Assembly: GCF_014651815.1 (NCBI RefSeq)
Contig: NZ_BMXP01000008.1
Coordinates: 61,754 to 125,753 of the forward strand
Reading direction: 5' to 3'
Length of the DNA: 64,000 nt
Origin: Alteromonas halophila
GTDB lineage: Bacteria; Pseudomonadota; Gammaproteobacteria; Enterobacterales; Alteromonadaceae
Below the pieces are notes generated by a model. The model did no database searches, had not been told where the DNA came from, and saw only the letters and a program-made list of their open reading frames with translations. Position numbers and translations under genes: made by a program. Shown piece after piece: positions 28,335-36,664 of this stretch (positions are counted from its first letter, which is position 1; each line of letters begins with the position of its first letter).

Positions 28335-29495
28335 TTAGCGACTGGACTGTAACATTGTAAGTTTCGACTCGTAGCGTTTTTCATCCTGATGATTCGATGC
28401 ATACCGCGCAGCCTGTTCCAGATAATGCCTGGCCCGAGAAATATCCCCCATAGCAAAGTATGTTTTACCCAGTCCGAACATGATTTCGTGGTGTTTTTTT
28501 AAACGTTTTGCCTGCTTATAATGCTGTATTGCCTTTGCATATTTCTCTTCGTAGAGGGCCTGTTCCCCTAATATAAAGTGATAGAACGGATTGTTTCGCC
28601 TCTGACTGTCCACTGACGCCATGATTTCTCTGGCTTTCTCTGCCTGACCATTATGCCGGTATAACACCGCCAGATTCTCCCACCCTGTAAGGTTATCTTC
28701 ATCTATCGCCAGCGCGTAGTGATAGCTCCGCTCGGCTTCATCGTATGCCTGCTTAAAACGATACAAAACGCCCAGATTTATCCAGGTCTGAGCCAGCTGA
28801 GGTGCGCGGTTTGCAGCGGCTTTGAAATACGCATACGCCTCGTCATAGTCGTGCTTTAAAATGGCATCTGCACCGCGGTTGTTGTAAAACATGGCGACCA
28901 CCAGATCTTTTTTAATCCGGTTTCGTGGGAAGTGCTTACGGATCGTCTGTGGATCAAAGTCGACATCGACAAAATCGTCTTTCAGGCGGGTAATTTCCAA
29001 TTCCATCGGCGTGGTAATACGCAGATTGATGTGCCCATTAAGCAGACTAAAGCCATCCCGGCGGGTCCAGTATTCAGGAATATCAACTTCATAAAACCAG
29101 GCGTCAAAGCCAGCATAATCAGCCATGGCGTAGGTCATAATAGACAGCGACAGACAGTTTGCAGCCCGGTTCAAAAACGTATTTCTGGCTATGGAATTGG
29201 CGTCACCTTTATACAGCAACCCCATTTCAGCGCGGTCAAATATCGCATAAACCAGGTTGCTGATATTCGTCTCGTAATTTTTATGATCGGAAATATGCGC
29301 ATCAACAAACGCTTTAGCTTCTTCACTTAACGCAAAGATCTCTTTATCTGACACCACCTCAACTTCACTGTGCCCGTCAAAAAGCGCGTCATAGAGTGGT
29401 AATTCATCGCCAGCGTCCTGCACCTGTAAAGTAGTAACGCATCCTGTCAGCCACCAGCAATATAGGGTAACAATACCAAGTCGGACGCTTCGCAT
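28335..29495 (-). CDS. Lipoprotein with transglutaminase-like domain and TPR repeats
   Basis: A 386-residue probable lipoprotein (lipobox LTGC, Cys19). Residues about 55-190 look like a transglutaminase-like fold, with a Cys-His-Asp set: Cys114 (RAANCLSLS), His155 (LLNGHINLRI) and an acidic residue in DDFVDVDFDP (177 or 179). Residues about 205-375 hold four or five TPR units (for example AYFKAAANRAPQLAQTWINL and AERSYHYALAIDEDNLTGWE). The catalytic set looks intact, so it could be a peptidase or an amide-processing enzyme docked by TPRs. Partners are unknown. It is monocistronic. Confidence 0.75.
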   Translation of the reverse strand: MRSVRLGIVTLYCWWLTGCVTTLQVQDAGDELPLYDALFDGHSEVEVVSDKEIFALSEEAKAFVDAHISDHKNYETNISNLVYAIFDRAEMGLLYKGDANSIARNTFLNRAANCLSLSIMTYAMADYAGFDAWFYEVDIPEYWTRRDGFSLLNGHINLRITTPMELEITRLKDDFVDVDFDPQTIRKHFPRNRIKKDLVVAMFYNNRGADAILKHDYDEAYAYFKAAANRAPQLAQTWINLGVLYRFKQAYDEAERSYHYALAIDEDNLTGWENLAVLYRHNGQAEKAREIMASVDSQRRNNPFYHFILGEQALYEEKYAKAIQHYKQAKRLKKHHEIMFGLGKTYFAMGDISRARHYLEQAARYASNHQDEKRYESKLTMLQSSR

Positions 29496-29812
29496 ACGAC
29501 ACCTCCAAAGCTATTACAACATCACAGAAACAACGTATTATCACTAGCGTGTCGTTTCCTAAGGAAGATACGAATAACTCTATCGCATCTTCCTAAAGTA
29601 TAGGTAGCCTGAAAATCTTTACAAAAATGTAACGATAAAATGTGCCGGTATCACGACAAAGGGTAAAAGAAGATGCGAATACCTCTTCCCGGCAATGCCG
29701 GGAGCAAGCTGAGAAAATGAATAATTATTAATCAACGATTTCGGATGTGTGCCCGTAGTAGCGAGTGTCTCAATGTTGAATTGAACCATGTCACGACAAC
29801 CCAGGAGTTATT
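29496..29812. promoter_or_regulatory. Intergenic region with two near-identical 17-base direct repeats
   Basis: No gene here. GAAGATACGAATAACTC at 29564-29580 and GAAGATGCGAATACCTC at 29669-29685 differ at two positions and lie 105 bases apart, both in the direction of the fasciclin gene. The first copy sits in a weak 8-base hairpin (29562-29594). The second is followed by a CCCGGC-AAT-GCCGGG hairpin (29688-29702). They look like operator sites or remnants of a small repeat. Confidence 0.4.
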
Positions 29813-30331
29813 ATGAAACGTGCATTATCCTTTATTTACCGTGCTGCCTTTGTTTTGTGCCTTGCAATGCCTGTATTTGCCGGTCACCACGAAGAGTCTG
29901 GCAAAAAAGACATCGTAGGCGTCGCCGCTGAAAACGACAACTTTTCCACGCTGGTAAAAGCGGTGAAAGCGGCAGGCCTTGTCAGCGTGCTCAAGCAAGA
30001 CGGCCCGTATACCGTTTTTGCACCCACTAATGAAGCTTTCAACACATTGCCAGACGGCACGCTGGAGATGCTGTTAAAGCCAGAAAATAAAGATGAGCTT
30101 AAAAAAGTGCTGACCTACCACGTGCTGGCACAAAAAGTGTCAGCCAAACAGGCTATGAAAACTGACACAGCGCGCACTGTCGAGGGCTCAGAGATTACGC
30201 TGATGACCTCTATGGGGAAAGTGATGGTGAATAATGCAAACGTCATTAAGGCCGATGTGATGGCGTCTAATGGTGTCATTCATGTCATCGACAAAGTATT
30301 ACTGCCCCCACAATTAATGAGCAGCCTGTAA
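29813..30331 (+). CDS. Secreted fasciclin-domain protein
   Basis: A 172-residue exported protein. A signal peptide of about 23 residues ends in MPVFAG. One FAS1 domain fills the rest: the H1 motif GPYTVFAPTNEAFNTLP, the YH-like motif VLTYHVLAQKV and the H2-like ending ASNGVIHVIDKVLLPP are all present. FAS1 domains mediate adhesion or ligand binding at the cell surface. A CAGGAG site lies close to the ATG. It is not in an operon. Confidence 0.92.
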   Translation: MKRALSFIYRAAFVLCLAMPVFAGHHEESGKKDIVGVAAENDNFSTLVKAVKAAGLVSVLKQDGPYTVFAPTNEAFNTLPDGTLEMLLKPENKDELKKVLTYHVLAQKVSAKQAMKTDTARTVEGSEITLMTSMGKVMVNNANVIKADVMASNGVIHVIDKVLLPPQLMSSL

Positions 30332-30344
30332 CCAGGGAGTACCC

Positions 30345-30371
30345 GGCAATGTTGCCCATGGCAACATTGCC
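30345..30371. terminator. Hairpin between convergent fasciclin and LysE genes
   Basis: A perfect 12-base stem, GGCAATGTTGCC (30345-30356) with GGCAACATTGCC (30360-30371), with a three-base loop, placed between two convergent stop codons. There is no T-run, so it may act as a transcript end stabiliser rather than an intrinsic terminator. Confidence 0.5.
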
Positions 30372-31018
30372 TACATCATCAAAGCCAGCGCTTCTGTCAC
30401 CAGAATATACAGGCCCAGCCCAAACAGGATAAGCGCGGCAAGTTGCTTCTGATACCCCATCCAGCGCTGCTGGTCGTTTGCCTTTTTCCTAACTGAGGTA
30501 GCCAGTTGACTGGACAGAAACACCACACCGAGATCACTGCAAAAAGCAATCACCGCATAAATGCCCCCCAGTGCCATGAGCTGCCATACCAGATCACCGG
30601 CTTGCGCAGACGTAAACTGAGGCAAAAACGCAACAAAGAAGAGCGCCGTCTTAGGGTTGGTCAGTTCGACTACCAGGCTTTGCCAGAATACATTGCCTGT
30701 TGTCTTTGTCGCCTCATTCGATGCCGACACCGATGCCTGCCGAAAGGCTGACAGACCAAGATAGAGCAAATACCCCGCCCCAAAGAGCTTGATAGCGATA
30801 AACAGCACAGGTGATACCGCAATAACAGACGCCAGCCCCAGTGCTACCAGTATGGTATAGATAAGACTGCCCAGCGCCATTGCCCCCGCTGCTGCAACAC
30901 CGGACGCACGCCCGGTTTCCATGGTACAGGCCATGATATACAGGTTAGAAGGACCTGGGGACAAACTGAGCAACAGCGCAGATAAACTGAAACCAAACAG
31001 TAATTCTAATGGTGGCAT
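30371..31018 (-). CDS. LysE/RhtB-family exporter
   Basis: A 215-residue inner-membrane protein with about six helices. The family motif SLSPGPSNLYIMACTMETGR is near residues 18-37, and the middle has NPKTALFFVAFLPQF, both diagnostic of LysE/RhtB exporters. The family exports amino acids or related small molecules; the substrate is not evident here. Its stop codon touches the hairpin shared with the fasciclin gene. No LysR-type regulator is adjacent. Confidence 0.88.
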   Translation of the reverse strand: MPPLELLFGFSLSALLLSLSPGPSNLYIMACTMETGRASGVAAAGAMALGSLIYTILVALGLASVIAVSPVLFIAIKLFGAGYLLYLGLSAFRQASVSASNEATKTTGNVFWQSLVVELTNPKTALFFVAFLPQFTSAQAGDLVWQLMALGGIYAVIAFCSDLGVVFLSSQLATSVRKKANDQQRWMGYQKQLAALILFGLGLYILVTEALALMM

Positions 31019-31174
31019 ACACTCTCACGACGTATAAAATATTGAGATTAACCCCAACGATTCACAGACTTACCGCGCTTAAATGCCAGAGTACAACTGA
31101 TCCAACCATTGTCAGCGGGCGAATCTATAGTGTAACGAATAAGCGCAGTACAATGCGAAATAAAAGGAGCAAGC

Positions 31175-31594
31175 GTGTTTTTAACTTACAGTATTTCACT
31201 TTGGGGGCTCTGGCTGGTTGGCCTGACTGTGGTGCTTCAGGGGATCATTGCTGCCGTAGCACACCGCCGACAAAGCCGTTATGTACCGGGTAAGGTTGAT
31301 GACAACCTTAGCCATGACTCTTTTGTATTTCGCAGTCACCGCACCTTTCAGAACTCGCTGGAAAATCTGACGCCCTTTCTTATCCCAGCGCTGCTAGCCA
31401 TGTTTGTTGGTGTCGACCCGACCACGCTATCCATCATTGTGTGGATTTTTGCGCTGAGCCGGCTTCTTCATATGTGTCTGTATTATGCGATTGCTACCGA
31501 GAAAAACCCCAGTCCCCGCAGTTACTTTTACGGCATTGGACTGCTGGCGACACTTTCGCTGTACATCGTCACAGCGCTTGGCCTGCTCGGCTAG
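31175..31594 (+). CDS. MAPEG-family membrane protein
   Basis: A 139-residue protein with four helices. The sequence FRSHRTFQNSLENLTPFLI matches the MAPEG signature, in which the Arg and Asn-Glu residues contact glutathione in the eukaryotic members, and SRLLHMCLYY fits helix 3. Bacterial members are mostly uncharacterised glutathione-transferase-like proteins. The start codon is GTG at 31175, with AAAGGAG seven bases upstream. Confidence 0.85.
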   Translation: MFLTYSISLWGLWLVGLTVVLQGIIAAVAHRRQSRYVPGKVDDNLSHDSFVFRSHRTFQNSLENLTPFLIPALLAMFVGVDPTTLSIIVWIFALSRLLHMCLYYAIATEKNPSPRSYFYGIGLLATLSLYIVTALGLLG

Positions 31595-31678
31595 TCAGTG
31601 TTTGTGCCTAACAATAATACCGGATACACTGAGACCATTAAAAACAGGAGTTTTATCCGCCCGGATAAGGAGTCCGCG

Positions 31679-32614
31679 ATGTCCGCAGAAAATCTGCAGC
31701 CCCGGCCGTTTAAGCAATGTCATGTTTTGATTGTGGATGATCAGGACACCAGCAGACTCGTTACCGAAGAAGTGCTCTGCAATGAAGTAATATGCTCAAG
31801 CCTTAGCACCGCCAACAATATTGTTGAGGAATGTCATAAGCATCGTCCTGATCTGATTCTGATGGACGTCGATATGCCCGGCGTCACCGGATTTGATGCA
31901 TGTAAAAACCTGAACGACGATGAAGCATTGCGACACATTCCCGTGATTTTTGTCACAGCATCTGTGTCTGATGAGGATCAGTGTAACTGCTGGGCCTGCG
32001 GCTGTGTTGACTTTATTCCTAAACCCATCAACGCTACCACCCTCTGGAACCGCGTCCGGACACACCTTAGCAACGTGGTTAAAACCGAACTGCTTGAAAA
32101 GCTGATCTACATTGACCGTCTGACAGGTGCCTACAGCCGTCACTATTACGAAGACCACCTGCCTGCCGTCGAGCGGCATGCGAAGCGCACACAGTCTCCT
32201 GTTTCATTTGTGTTGTTTGATATTGATCACTTCAAACAATACAACGATCATTATGGCCATCAGCAGGGCGATAAATGTTTACGAGACGTAGCACTACTCG
32301 CCAAAGGGTCACTGTCCAGGCCACTTGACAAACTAATCAGGCTGGGCGGTGAGGAGTTTTTGGTTGTACTGCCTGAGACCGACCATGAGGGCGCGGTGCA
32401 CGTCGCTGACCATCTCCGCCAGACCATTTATGAAGCGGCCATTCCCCACAAACCCGTTGCCCTACAGCGGGTCACAGTGAGCGCTGGGGTCGCAACGATG
32501 ACGTCAGGTTCCAGAATGTCCAGTGACAGCACCATTGCGCTTGCAGACGAACAGTTATACCGTGCCAAGGATAAGGGCCGCAACGCTGTTGCAGCGCACC
32601 GGCCTGATAATTAA
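31679..32614 (+). CDS. Response regulator with GGDEF diguanylate cyclase domain
   Basis: A 311-residue c-di-GMP-making response regulator. REC domain at about 12-130 with phospho-acceptor Asp63 (LILMDVDMPG). GGDEF domain at about 145-308 with the intact active site GGEEF (223-227). An RxxD inhibitory site (RPLD, 214-217) lies five residues before it, so product inhibition is likely. I start at the ATG at 31679 because an AAGGAG site lies seven bases upstream; the frame is open back to 31598. No partner kinase is adjacent. Confidence 0.93.
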   Translation: MSAENLQPRPFKQCHVLIVDDQDTSRLVTEEVLCNEVICSSLSTANNIVEECHKHRPDLILMDVDMPGVTGFDACKNLNDDEALRHIPVIFVTASVSDEDQCNCWACGCVDFIPKPINATTLWNRVRTHLSNVVKTELLEKLIYIDRLTGAYSRHYYEDHLPAVERHAKRTQSPVSFVLFDIDHFKQYNDHYGHQQGDKCLRDVALLAKGSLSRPLDKLIRLGGEEFLVVLPETDHEGAVHVADHLRQTIYEAAIPHKPVALQRVTVSAGVATMTSGSRMSSDSTIALADEQLYRAKDKGRNAVAAHRPDN

Positions 32615-33348
32615 CAGGAGCCCTGTGCAGCAGAGAAGCGTTGTTCCCCCACAGGCGTCGCTTTTTGAATGTTGAACACAATAAACAGCAAAAACGAGCA
32701 GTACAGCGCGCTCGCCAGCACAATGCCTTCGACCGCCTGAACGCCTAATATCATCAGCAGTGGCATGGCAAGGGCAAACGGTGAAAAGGCCAGTAAGATA
32801 ACACCATTTAGCATCAGCGCCACCCAGATTCGCTCGCCTTGCTGTTTCGACAATGACAAACCAAGACAAAAATGCGCCAGCACATAAGGCATAATCTGGG
32901 CAACGCAGATCAGCCCCACGGCGAGCGTTGCCAGCATCAGCACTGATGTTTGCTCACCTGATGAGGTGCCACCACCGGTACCCGGCATAGCCTCTGACGG
33001 CGTCTGTAATAATGGCATCAGGTACTCAGCCACCATAAAGCCTGTCACGCTAAGCGCAATAATCATTATCAGCGCTGGCAGCAGCAGGCGCTGCTGAAAC
33101 TTAAGTTCGCTCAGTATCTGCGACCAGTCCCCAGTGCGGTAGAGTGCCGTTGTGACACAGGTCAGCATCGTTATCGCCACAGCATACGCGGCCATTTTTA
33201 TCGGGAACAGCGCATCAGGCACTACCGCCAGTAATCCATAAACAAGTATTGCCAGTAACAAGGCCAAAGGATACGTTTTGAAGAACTTCACCAGCTCTTT
33301 GTAAGCGCGCAGTGTGTCCTGAACAGAAAGCCGTGTGTTGATATGCAT
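32611..33348 (-). CDS. Polytopic membrane protein of unknown function
   Basis: A 245-residue protein with about six hydrophobic segments and no motif I recognise. The ATG at 33346-33348 is chosen because GAGGTAG lies seven bases upstream; the frame stays open to 33396. A glycine/serine-rich periplasmic-type linker (PGTGGGTSSGEQ) separates helices three and four. The C-terminus overlaps the end of the convergent GGDEF gene by four bases. Confidence 0.65.
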   Translation of the reverse strand: MHINTRLSVQDTLRAYKELVKFFKTYPLALLLAILVYGLLAVVPDALFPIKMAAYAVAITMLTCVTTALYRTGDWSQILSELKFQQRLLLPALIMIIALSVTGFMVAEYLMPLLQTPSEAMPGTGGGTSSGEQTSVLMLATLAVGLICVAQIMPYVLAHFCLGLSLSKQQGERIWVALMLNGVILLAFSPFALAMPLLMILGVQAVEGIVLASALYCSFLLFIVFNIQKATPVGEQRFSAAQGSC

Positions 33349-33604
33349 GGTTGCTACCTCATCAATGTCGTGCGAACTATACCGACAAGTGACCAAATGT
33401 TAACCACACCTGCACATATTTAATGTTAGTTAAATCAATACAAACGCGTTGAGTATGATACGTGAAATGCCGGCTTCAACTACTTACATGAACGCAGCAC
33501 CTGACCCAAAAACGAACGTTAACCTGCGACGTGTCGCTGCTGTCCTGACCGCAAAAGATGTGATAAACATAACTGAGGAATAGTACCACCCATAAGGACT
33601 TTTT

Positions 33605-34054
33605 ATGCGTCTCAGTTTACGCCTGCTTCTAGCAGCTTCTATCGTACTCGCCTCCACCAGCGCCACAGCCGGTATCTACACCAATGACTTGTCGAAATGT
33701 CTGGTCAGCTCTACCAACAAAGAGGACAGAGTGGCGCTGGTGAAATGGATGTTCACGGCGGCGTCAGCCCATCCGGCGGTCAGTGAAATTGCCTCGATTA
33801 CCGACCAGCAGATCGAAATCGCCAATCAGCAGGTAGGTGACTTGTTCATGCGCTTGCTCACAGAATCCTGCCTTACTCAGACCAAGGAGGCCGTGACGTA
33901 CGAGGGCATGTTTGCGATTCAACAGGGGTTTCAGGTGCTTGGCCAGGTTGCTGGCCAGGAAATGTTTGCCAGTCCCGAAGTTGCTGCTGGCATGGCCATC
34001 CTGCAGAAATACATTGATAACGATAGAATAGAAGCTGCGGTTTCTGATAAATAA
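33605..34054 (+). CDS. Small secreted protein of unknown function
   Basis: A 149-residue protein with a clear signal peptide (MRLSLRLLLAASIVLASTSA, cleaved after ATA). The mature part is mostly helical, with two cysteines (in LSKCLVSS and TESCLTQT) that could form a disulfide. I do not recognise the family. It lies about 200 bases before the MoxR-type cassette, on the same strand. A short GC hairpin (34062-34078) lies between them, so it is probably separately transcribed. Confidence 0.65.
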   Translation: MRLSLRLLLAASIVLASTSATAGIYTNDLSKCLVSSTNKEDRVALVKWMFTAASAHPAVSEIASITDQQIEIANQQVGDLFMRLLTESCLTQTKEAVTYEGMFAIQQGFQVLGQVAGQEMFASPEVAAGMAILQKYIDNDRIEAAVSDK

Positions 34055-34252
34055 ATGTGTTGGGGACGCTTCGCCCCCTTACCACTTGTTTGACCTTACT
34101 CAACGCCCCTCTCTATCTGTCGTCGTAAGCCTCCGAAATGCTTCACTTTTATTCAACTGCGACATTTTTCTACTCAAACTGCAAATTGCTGTTATGATTA
34201 AAAAATAAACAACCAATAACTTTTGTGCGGTTTTACAGCGAGGAACAGGGAA

Positions 34253-34603
34253 ATGGCATTTAACAACCAATTTCACGGAAACGTCGGACAGGTGATCCAG
34301 GTTGAAGGAAATGTTGTCGTCCACCCCCCACAGTCGCCGGATCAATTCAGAGCAGAGCTTGATAAATTCAAAGCCGCTTTGAGTGCTCACGCAGCAGAAT
34401 CTCCTCATGCCCAGGAAGCAGCACAGGCGATCCAGGAAGTACAAAACACGGCAGGGTCAGGAGCGACTTCCGGCAACAACATTCAATCGCGTCTGAATGC
34501 AATAGCCCAGTCAATCACAACCGCGGCAGGCGCCAGCGATGGGCTGACAAAAATAGGCAAGGCGCTGGGTACCTTTGCGGCATTTGCTGCCACCTTGTTT
34601 TAA
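34253..34603 (+). CDS. Small protein with QVIQVxGN tag and hydrophobic C-terminus, first gene of the MoxR cassette
   Basis: A 116-residue protein. The start is the ATG at 34253, with a GAGGAACAGGG ribosome site upstream. The N-terminus contains FHGNVGQVIQVEGNVVV, a short beta-like segment that recurs in modified form at the start of the next protein. The middle is an alanine-rich helical region (about 30-70). The end is a hydrophobic glycine/alanine stretch (KIGKALGTFAAFAATLF) that could enter membranes. Neither function nor family is known to me. The shared tag and 15-base spacing to the next gene tie it to the cassette; a self-association or effector role is inference. Confidence 0.65.
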   Translation: MAFNNQFHGNVGQVIQVEGNVVVHPPQSPDQFRAELDKFKAALSAHAAESPHAQEAAQAIQEVQNTAGSGATSGNNIQSRLNAIAQSITTAAGASDGLTKIGKALGTFAAFAATLF

Positions 34604-34618
34604 ATACCGGAGACACGG

Positions 34619-35638
34619 ATGTCGGACAACACCACTATCTTCAAGCGGGATGTGAATCAGGTCATTCAGGTATATGGCAATTATCATGAAGACAACACAA
34701 CACCGCGGAGTAATGCGTTAAGTCATAAGATACTGCAGTTGAAATATTCCATCGACCGGGAGCAGATTCGCGGTCTGGTGGAGGCCTGGGTCAGCACCCG
34801 GGCGGCAAAGCGCACCAGCGCGCCACTGGTATTGACGCTGCTTGCATCCGATAACGATTCTCCAATAAATCTGGTTAAAGGCATCAAAAATGAGCTGGAC
34901 TTTTTGATCGGCGAAGACGACATGCACCTGTTTGATCTGTCGGTAGACTGGCCCGGCCCACCGGTAGCAGCTCCTCATCGCCTGCTTAACCTATTCAATG
35001 CCATTGGTAAACAGGTGAGGTGCAAGCTTCCTGAGAAGCGGCGCGGCTTTTTGTCCGGGCTGTTTGCCGGCACGTCGCGCAAAGCCGCCGAAAACACGCC
35101 ATGCCATTCACTTGCCCCCCTTATCCAGGCTATTCGGTACCGCGAGCAGCATATTTTAGTACGCATCAATGTCGAGCCAAGCAGTCTGGATAATGAGTTT
35201 CAAAGTATTTTTGAAAGCTGGCTTAGCCAGTGGCAGGCTGCGCAACCGCTCAACCCGGGCCAGCTATGTCTGGTCGTGCTTATCGTCAAAACGACGCCGG
35301 ACTCAAAAAGCAGCGCGTCGGACATGATAGCGCAGTACCTGCAACAACACCCTGCCTTGCCCGTCGTGCCCAATGACCATGAGCTTGATGAGGTTGACTG
35401 GGCCGCACGACCCAATTTGTATTTGGGCAGGTTAGATGCACTGACGCTCGGCGAACTCACCAACTGGGTACGTACCCGCCTTCAGTATACGAGTAAAAAC
35501 CTGGGCATCGAAGTAGATGAGCAAAAGCTTTTGGAAAACATCGAACGCGAACAAGCGACCCAGCCGCTGCCAATGGTAAAGGCTGAGGATGTAATTGAAC
35601 GATGCGTAAGTGAACACATTTTTGATGTCGGCAAATGA
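34619..35638 (+). CDS. iSTAND-like protein of the MoxR cassette
   Basis: A 339-residue soluble protein without a signal peptide. The N-terminus (FKRDVNQVIQVYGNYHED) repeats the tag seen in the preceding small protein. A segment at about 45-125 (LVEAWVSTRAAKRTSAPLVLTLLA) has a helix-strand pattern like a P-loop fold without a Walker A motif. The region at about 165-330, with QHILVRINVE, FESWLSQWQ and QLCLVVLIVKTT, resembles inactive STAND (iSTAND) modules found beside MoxR ATPases. This assignment is from general resemblance and needs a profile search. Its end overlaps the ATPase start. Confidence 0.55.
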   Translation: MSDNTTIFKRDVNQVIQVYGNYHEDNTTPRSNALSHKILQLKYSIDREQIRGLVEAWVSTRAAKRTSAPLVLTLLASDNDSPINLVKGIKNELDFLIGEDDMHLFDLSVDWPGPPVAAPHRLLNLFNAIGKQVRCKLPEKRRGFLSGLFAGTSRKAAENTPCHSLAPLIQAIRYREQHILVRINVEPSSLDNEFQSIFESWLSQWQAAQPLNPGQLCLVVLIVKTTPDSKSSASDMIAQYLQQHPALPVVPNDHELDEVDWAARPNLYLGRLDALTLGELTNWVRTRLQYTSKNLGIEVDEQKLLENIEREQATQPLPMVKAEDVIERCVSEHIFDVGK

Positions 35639-36659
35639 CAAGGAACCCCGCGACCCCATGACTGACTCAGCACGCTTCAACCGGTATTTTAAAGGCAACT
35701 CTCCAACGCCCTCGAAGCAGGGCTGGAAAAACCTTCCCAAACGCAAAGATTTTACCAGGCCACAGGGCTACATCGCGCAGCCCGGACTGATTGACGCGGT
35801 CAATGTTGCTCTGGCGCTTGGACAGCCCCTTCTGCTTACGGGGGAGCCTGGCACCGGTAAATCAACCTTGGCCAGCAATATCGCCTTTGAACTGGGCTGT
35901 GAGGACACCGATCTCAAAGTAGAAATCAAGTCCACGACCACCGCCAGAGAGTTGTTTTACACCTTCGACCACATTGGCTGGTTTAACTCACGTACTGTGA
36001 GCGACACACCACCGACGCCCTCCCGGTTCATTGCCTATACCGGCCTTGGCAAAGCGCTTTTAGTGGCAGCAGATAAGGTACCACAGGCCCTTATTCCAAA
36101 AGACATGCACATTGGTGAGCAGCGCCGCTCGGTGGTGCTTATTGATGAGATCGACAAAGCACCCAGAGATGTGCCTAACGACCTGCTCAATGAGATTGAG
36201 CATATGTATTTTAAGGTGCCCGAGATAGACAACACAGAAATAGCCGCCAACCCCGCGTACAGGCCCATTATCGTGATTACCAGCAATTCAGAGAAAGTGT
36301 TGCCGGACGCCTTCTTACGCCGCTGCATTTTCTACAACATAGAGTTTCCTGAACCGGACACCCTGATGCAAATTCTGCTCTCCCGGTTCAGTGACGACGA
36401 TAATGTTCATCCTCAACTGCTGGAGGATGCGGCCAGCTTATTACGGCATTTGCGCGCCAGTCCGGACCTGGATAAAAAGCCCGGATTGTCCGAGATCATT
36501 GAATTTGTTGAAGTATTGAGCCCCTTTGCCGATGCCAGGCAGGGCTTACGTACGCAGAAGGATTTGATCATGGCAAAAATGAGCACGCTGCTAAAAAACC
36601 GGTTTCCTCATGGCCGAAAAGAGCAACTGATCGCTGACTGGCTTAATACCACGGGGTGA
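35625..36659 (+). CDS. MoxR-type AAA+ ATPase
   Basis: A 344-residue AAA+ ATPase of the AAA_5/MoxR type. Walker A is TGEPGTGKS (about 72-80), Walker B is VVLIDEIDK (about 170-178), sensor 1 is in VITSNSEK, and the arginine finger is in DAFLRRC. MoxR ATPases usually act as chaperones that remodel vWA-domain partners; such a partner is the next gene. Possible starts are GTG at 35610, ATG at 35625 and ATG at 35658. I use 35625, which overlaps the preceding gene by 14 bases; the N-terminal extension before ARFNRYFKGN is not conserved by eye. Confidence 0.88.
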   Translation: MSANDKEPRDPMTDSARFNRYFKGNSPTPSKQGWKNLPKRKDFTRPQGYIAQPGLIDAVNVALALGQPLLLTGEPGTGKSTLASNIAFELGCEDTDLKVEIKSTTTARELFYTFDHIGWFNSRTVSDTPPTPSRFIAYTGLGKALLVAADKVPQALIPKDMHIGEQRRSVVLIDEIDKAPRDVPNDLLNEIEHMYFKVPEIDNTEIAANPAYRPIIVITSNSEKVLPDAFLRRCIFYNIEFPEPDTLMQILLSRFSDDDNVHPQLLEDAASLLRHLRASPDLDKKPGLSEIIEFVEVLSPFADARQGLRTQKDLIMAKMSTLLKNRFPHGRKEQLIADWLNTTG

Positions 36660-36664
36660 CACAG

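Noticed and set aside
34062..34078. GGGG-CG/CG-CCCC hairpin as terminator of the small secreted protein gene
   Set aside because: The stem is short with a mismatch and has only two T after it. It is mentioned only as possible separation from the cassette.
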